Below the pieces are notes generated by a model. That model had not been told where the DNA came from. It worked only from the letters and a program-made list of their open reading frames with translations, and did no database searches. Below, one piece after another: positions 6,167-9,221 of a DNA stretch of 9,221 nt. Every line of letters starts with the position of its first letter. Positions within the stretch are counted from its first letter, which is position 1. Made by a program: the position numbers and the translations under genes. Source of the stretch: Thermoprotei archaeon (lineage in GTDB: Archaea; Thermoproteota; Thermoprotei_A; Sulfolobales; Ignisphaeraceae); NCBI GenBank assembly GCA_003661905.1, contig QMXA01000018.1, positions 1 through 9,221 of the forward strand. Reading direction: 5' to 3'.

Positions 6167-6411
6167 TGGGTAGAGAGAAATTAATATGTCCTGTATGTGG
6201 AAAGCCTTTTTACAAAGGTCAAGGAGTAATCATAGATTTCAGTGGTAGAGTACTTATATTCCATTCCAAAAACTGTGCCATTAAGTTCATACGCTCCTTC
6301 ATCACATATGTAGATCCTTCAGAAGTTAGGAAAGCAACAAATGAAACACTTAAGGAATTTAGTGAAAGGCTTGAAGCGCTTAAGAAGATCAGAGAGAAGA
6401 AATTAACATAG
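6166..6411 (+). CDS. small zinc-binding protein with L24e/TRASH-like treble-clef domain (81 residues)
   Basis: Residues 6-43 resemble the treble clef of ribosomal protein L24e and the TRASH/YHS group. They contain C8-P-V-C11-G, a GxG turn ('KGQGVIIDFSGRVL'), then 'FHSKNCAIKFI' with H33 and C37. Family members have a Cys at the H33 position (FCSSKC), so the likely zinc ligand set here is C2-H-C. A charged helix of about 30 residues (50-80, rich in Lys and Glu) follows, unlike L24e, which is about 60 residues and ends soon after the zinc site. TRASH-like domains are linked to metal sensing or handling, but no DNA-binding domain is seen, so the role is open. GTG at 6166 is the only start in the frame before the zinc motif. 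The gene lies between the lipoyl carrier and the ABC gene on the same strand. Confidence 0.7.
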   Translation: MGREKLICPVCGKPFYKGQGVIIDFSGRVLIFHSKNCAIKFIRSFITYVDPSEVRKATNETLKEFSERLEALKKIREKKLT

Positions 6412-6481
6412 GTACTACCCGATGACTGCAGTCATGCCCCCTGAGACGTGATGAGTATTGGGGTAGAGGAGGGTTCAGTTC
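6412..6481 (+). ncRNA. GC-rich structured leader or small RNA upstream of the ABC ATPase gene
   Basis: This 70-bp gap has 38 G/C of 70 (54%) and stands out from the AT-rich surroundings. An outer 6-bp stem CTACCC (6415-6420) / GGGTAG (6461-6466) can close a 52-nt element. Inside are a perfect 14-bp palindrome ATGACTGCAGTCAT (6422-6435) and CTGA-GAC-GTGATGA (6441-6454), the spacing of an archaeal D'/C' box pair able to form an L7Ae-type K-loop. The 3' arm runs straight into the SD of the next gene. A complete C/D box sRNA is not present, because the first C box is imperfect and no terminal D box is found. It may be a structured 5' UTR controlling the ABC gene or a degenerate guide RNA. Confidence 0.35.
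6466..6473 (+). promoter_or_regulatory. strong ribosome binding site deciding the ABC ATPase start
   Basis: GAGGAGGG ends 8 nt before TTG 6482, 11 nt before GTG 6485 and 20 nt before ATG 6494. The spacing favours TTG 6482 (or GTG 6485) over the ATG. Its first base overlaps the 3' arm of the leader stem, so folding of the leader could limit access to it. Confidence 0.7.
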
Positions 6482-7222
6482 TTGGTGAAGCAAATGAGTA
6501 AAGAAATAATTGTGAAGCTAATAAATGTTACAAAGGTCTATACATCCCCTGGAGGCATCAAGACATGGGCACTTAGAGGTATAACTCTCGATATAAGGAG
6601 GGGTGAGTATTTAGCAGTTATGGGTCCTTCAGGTCATGGGAAAACAACGCTCCTCAATATAATAGGGTTATTAGATAGACCTACAAGTGGAAAGGTTATT
6701 TTAGATGGAATTGATGTATCTAAACTTAATGATTCTGAATTAGCTAAACTAAGGAATAGGAAAATAGGATTTGTTTTTCAACAATACAATCTAATAGGCC
6801 GTATGTCAGTACTAGAAAATATTGAGCTCCCATTAATAGTTAGGGGTATTTCGAGAAAGAAAAGGATTGAGATGGTAAAGGAGGCATTGTTAAAAGTTGG
6901 TGGAGAACTTAATTGGCTTAACAAAAAACCTACACAATTATCTGGTGGTCAACAACAGAGAGTCGCTATAGCAAGAGCTATTGTTGGTAATCCTGAACTA
7001 ATATTAGCTGATGAACCAACAGGTGCTCTAGATACTGCTTCAAAGAAAGTAATTCTTGAAGTATTTGAAAGAGTCAATAAAGTAGGTCACACAATAGTTC
7101 TAGTTACTCACGACCCAACAATAGCCTATTGCGCTCGATATATACTACATATCAAAGATGGCAAAATAGTTAAGGAGGAGGAAAGTGATAGATCTATATG
7201 CATACTTAGCGAATATACGTAG
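6482..7222 (+). CDS. ABC transporter ATP-binding protein, MacB/LolD/FtsE-like class
   Basis: A complete 246-residue nucleotide-binding domain that would drive an inner-membrane permease by ATP hydrolysis. Motifs in order are Walker A GPSGHGKTT (48-56), Q-loop Q100/Q101 in 'FVFQQYNLI', signature LSGGQQQR (153-160), Walker B LILADEPTGALD (173-184) and switch H210 in 'VTHD'. 'VLENIELPLIVRG' and 'ADEPTGALD' are characteristic of the MacB/LolD class, which works with FtsX-like permeases in efflux, lipoprotein release or cell-envelope mechanics rather than in nutrient import. Walker A has His where Ser is usual (GPSGSGKST), an unusual but probably tolerated change. The start is TTG 6482, supported by GAGGAGGG. 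No permease gene is in view. The next gene, 52 bp on, encodes a large secreted protein, and the permease may be fused to it or lie after it beyond the window. Confidence 0.93.
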   Translation: MVKQMSKEIIVKLINVTKVYTSPGGIKTWALRGITLDIRRGEYLAVMGPSGHGKTTLLNIIGLLDRPTSGKVILDGIDVSKLNDSELAKLRNRKIGFVFQQYNLIGRMSVLENIELPLIVRGISRKKRIEMVKEALLKVGGELNWLNKKPTQLSGGQQQRVAIARAIVGNPELILADEPTGALDTASKKVILEVFERVNKVGHTIVLVTHDPTIAYCARYILHIKDGKIVKEEESDRSICILSEYT

Positions 7223-7274
7223 ATATAACTTAAGTTAAATTACCTCGTTAAAAACAAAGGTATTGGTGATCTAA
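7223..7274 (+). promoter_or_regulatory. spacer with SD for the secreted repeat protein
   Basis: The 52-bp gap holds a 10-bp palindrome AACTTAAGTT (7227-7236) and an AT-rich stretch that could be a box A. GGTGATC (7265-7271) matches the archaeal anti-SD region (complement of GGAGGTGATC) and lies 3 nt before GTG 7275. The SD fixes the GTG as start, because TAA at 7272-7274 closes the frame just upstream. Whether the gene has its own promoter or is transcribed with the ATPase is unclear. Confidence 0.5.
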
Positions 7275-9221
7275 GTGCAGAGAGTTCTTGCCATTATGCT
7301 TCTATGCTTATTGATCATAGCTATTATAGATCTAGCTACAGTTTCTGCAGAATTCACATTGATAAATGTGTATTGGGGCACCTATAATAATCCTCAAAAA
7401 GCTCATCCAGGTAGTAGAAATGCACAGCTCAATATTGAGATAAGGAACGACCTAGGTCTAGACTTAGTAAGTGTTGTTGGCTGTTTAAAACTTCCTCAAG
7501 GATTTCATAGCAGTATTACTGGTGATAATGTTACTTGTACAACAGGGTTTACTGAAGGAGGAAGAGGGTATATAGAGAGTGGTGAGGTATTTAGACTTAC
7601 ATATTACATAGATATAGGGAGCTATGTAGAGCCAGGAACTTATTATGCAGAATTGAATATTTCTTACATAAGTCAAGATACTGAAGAGGGTTGGTATGAA
7701 CTCCATATACCCCTCACAGTATCTCAAATACCTTCAATAGAGCTCGAAGTAGTTGATAGTTATTGGATATATGCAGGTACTCAAACAGTACCTTACCCTG
7801 GATCCACAGATTTAACACTAGCTATTGTAGTTAAGAATTTAGGAAATGAAAATATCACTGATGTAAGAGCTATATTAGAACTTCCAGAAGTATTTGAACC
7901 AAGTACTTTGAGGAGTTATTTGCCCATAATACCTAGTAAATCAAGTGCTCAACTAGTATTTTCAGGAATATCAGTAAAGAGAAATGCATCTCCAGGAGTT
8001 TATGGAGCATTACTAAGAGTAAACTTCACATACACCGTATACAGTCAAGTTACTGTTGAAGATCAACAATCTCTAGATGTCAAACTTGAGGTAAGCAAAT
8101 CCCCAGAACCAGGTTTAAGAATTGTAAGAGTTCAGTGGGGTTCTACAACACCCCAACCAGCCTATCCAGGTGCACGGAATTTAGCACTATTAGTTGAAAT
8201 AGAAAATCTAGGAAATTATCCTATAACAGCTATTGATGCTACCTTAGAATTACCTAGAGGTTTTACATATATCTATGGTGGTTCTACTATAGATATTCAT
8301 AGAGATGTAACCATAGGTATAGGGGGTTCTACAACTCTTCTATTTCCTGGAATATATATTAGTCAAGATATTGAACCTGGAGCATATATAGCTAAGCTAA
8401 GAGTGAATTGCTCATTAATTATTGACACATCCCAAATTCGTTCTGTACAGGAGTTAGAAGTACCAATTATAGTAAGTGGTATTGAACCTAATTTATCAAT
8501 AATATATATTCAGTGGCGCTATGGAACTCAACCTGCAGTACCCTTACCTGGATCAAGAAATCTAGTACTTGAAATAGGCATTGCTAATCATGGCGAACAT
8601 AGTATAGCATCTGTAGTACCTGAAATATCATTGCCAAAGGGCTTTAGGCTATTGAATGTAGGTGGTTCATGTATAGGTGGTTGTGCTAGAGCTTCTGTAT
8701 GTAATCTTCTACTAACACTTAATATAAGTAATTCAATAGAGCCAGGGAACTACGTAATTAATCTAGTACTGAGATACATAGCTAATCCAGGAAATGGTGA
8801 AGTTCTGGATAAAGCTTTATTCGCCATACCTATACATATAGATAATCCAGATCTTTACGATACTAAACTTGAACTAATTAAGGTGAAATGGGGACCAGGA
8901 CTAGGGCCTCAAGTAGTTTATCCAGGATCAAGACATGTAGCACTTCAAGTAGCGATTATCAATCATGGAATTTACACAGCTCAAGGAGTGGTAGTAGAGT
9001 TAGAGGCTCCAGAAGGATTTAAGATCATAATTAGTAAAGATACTTGCAGTGCATCATTACTGCCAGGTACCTCATGTACTGCAACATTTTACGTAGATAT
9101 AGATCTTAACACTACTCCAAATATCTACGAAGTAATCATCAATACTCACTATTTCCTAGATGTGTATGGTGCTTATTTAGAAAGATCTAAAACTCTCAAA
9201 ACACTCATAGAGATAAGTAAA
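7275..9221 (+). CDS. large secreted CARDB/COG1361-like repeat protein, partial (3' end cut by window)
   Basis: The frame runs from GTG 7275 to the last base without a stop (649 codons seen). A signal peptide is clear: 'MQRV', a hydrophobic core (residues 5-18), and a V-S-A|E cleavage site after residue 25. The rest consists of at least five related units of about 125 residues. Each begins with a V-x-W-G/R element and a 'YPGSRN'-like turn, then a hydrophobic strand, 'N-x-G', and 'LPxGF', and ends with 'EPGxY' plus a strand. This is the layout of CARDB/NPCBM-associated beta sandwiches found in archaeal S-layer-like proteins (COG1361). Eight N-x-S/T sequons (such as NVT, NIS, NFT, NCS) fit an extracellular glycoprotein. 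Cysteine groups in units 1, 4 and 5 could form disulfides. Adjacent to the MacB-like ATPase, it may be the extracellular part of that transporter or an adhesin it exports. A C-terminal membrane anchor or FtsX-like permease part is expected but not seen. Confidence 0.88.
   Translation, partial: MQRVLAIMLLCLLIIAIIDLATVSAEFTLINVYWGTYNNPQKAHPGSRNAQLNIEIRNDLGLDLVSVVGCLKLPQGFHSSITGDNVTCTTGFTEGGRGYIESGEVFRLTYYIDIGSYVEPGTYYAELNISYISQDTEEGWYELHIPLTVSQIPSIELEVVDSYWIYAGTQTVPYPGSTDLTLAIVVKNLGNENITDVRAILELPEVFEPSTLRSYLPIIPSKSSAQLVFSGISVKRNASPGVYGALLRVNFTYTVYSQVTVEDQQSLDVKLEVSKSPEPGLRIVRVQWGSTTPQPAYPGARNLALLVEIENLGNYPITAIDATLELPRGFTYIYGGSTIDIHRDVTIGIGGSTTLLFPGIYISQDIEPGAYIAKLRVNCSLIIDTSQIRSVQELEVPIIVSGIEPNLSIIYIQWRYGTQPAVPLPGSRNLVLEIGIANHGEHSIASVVPEISLPKGFRLLNVGGSCIGGCARASVCNLLLTLNISNSIEPGNYVINLVLRYIANPGNGEVLDKALFAIPIHIDNPDLYDTKLELIKVKWGPGLGPQVVYPGSRHVALQVAIINHGIYTAQGVVVELEAPEGFKIIISKDTCSASLLPGTSCTATFYVDIDLNTTPNIYEVIINTHYFLDVYGAYLERSKTLKTLIEISK
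7362..9221 (+). repeat. five diverged ~125-residue protein repeats within the secreted protein
   Basis: The conserved Trp of each unit is encoded at 7374, 7764, 8136, 8514 and 8889 (residues 34, 164, 288, 414 and 539), giving spacings of 130, 124, 126 and 125 residues. In each, 7-15 residues later comes a Pro-Gly turn: HPGSRN, YPGSTD, YPGARN, LPGSRN and YPGSRH. The DNA copies are well diverged, so this is old duplication rather than recent expansion. Unit 2 is the most altered, with W-I-Y in place of W-G and no LPxGF glycine. Confidence 0.8.

Noticed and set aside
6415..6466. Complete C/D box guide RNA
   Set aside because: D' and C' boxes are good, but the first C box reads CCGATGA and no terminal CTGA D box follows at guide distance; I also could not find a convincing rRNA or tRNA target. 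Kept only as a structured leader.
7485..7727. Minus-strand frame of 80 codons opposite the secreted repeat protein
   Set aside because: The plus-strand frame is open for 649 codons with signal peptide and repeats; this is its shadow.
1..9221. tRNA, rRNA, CRISPR array or insertion sequence
   Set aside because: No tRNA T-loop/anticodon pattern, no regularly spaced direct repeats, and no transposase or terminal inverted repeats were seen on either strand.

Overview
The window reads as chromosomal DNA of an AT-rich thermophilic archaeon, most likely a member of the Thermoproteota (Crenarchaeota). This rests on codon choice (AGA/AGG arginine, ATA isoleucine), archaeal-type protein families (archaeosine-type QueC, L24e-like zinc domain, extracellular CARDB-like repeat protein), TATA/box-A-like elements placed just upstream of start codons, and a mixture of nearly leaderless genes with genes carrying strong GGAGG/GGTGATC Shine-Dalgarno sites. 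The group assignment is inference; no rRNA or tRNA gene is present to confirm it.

Left part (1-2329): the 3' end of a queC-like 7-cyano-7-deazaguanine synthase gene (+) converges on a MATE-family multidrug/toxin exporter (-). The MATE gene shares a 62-bp divergent promoter region with a gene for a 100-residue basic helical protein of unknown function (+).

Surface-glycan part (2326-4780, minus strand): a truncated, divergent nucleotide-sugar dehydrogenase-like protein is followed by a Wzx/MurJ-like polysaccharide flippase. The flippase reading frame is open well upstream of its first usual start codon (a TTG). Promoter, SD and protein content all point to an AUA codon at 3852 as the real initiation site.

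Lipoate part (4923-6078, plus strand): a lipoate-protein ligase A homologue is followed at once by an 86-residue free-standing E2-type lipoyl domain. No dehydrogenase, E2 core or E3 is visible, so this looks like a dedicated ligase-carrier pair.

Right part (6149-9221, plus strand): a small L24e/TRASH-like zinc-binding protein has a dyad lying across its start codon. A GC-rich structured leader follows, then a MacB/LolD-type ABC ATPase. Last is a large secreted protein with a signal peptide, at least five CARDB/COG1361-like beta-sandwich repeats and eight N-glycosylation sequons, which runs off the window end. The ATPase and the secreted protein probably belong to one exporter or cell-surface machine whose permease should lie just beyond the window. 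The points most worth a second look are the AUA-start flippase, the stand-alone lipoyl carrier, the structured leader, and the ATPase/repeat-protein pair.
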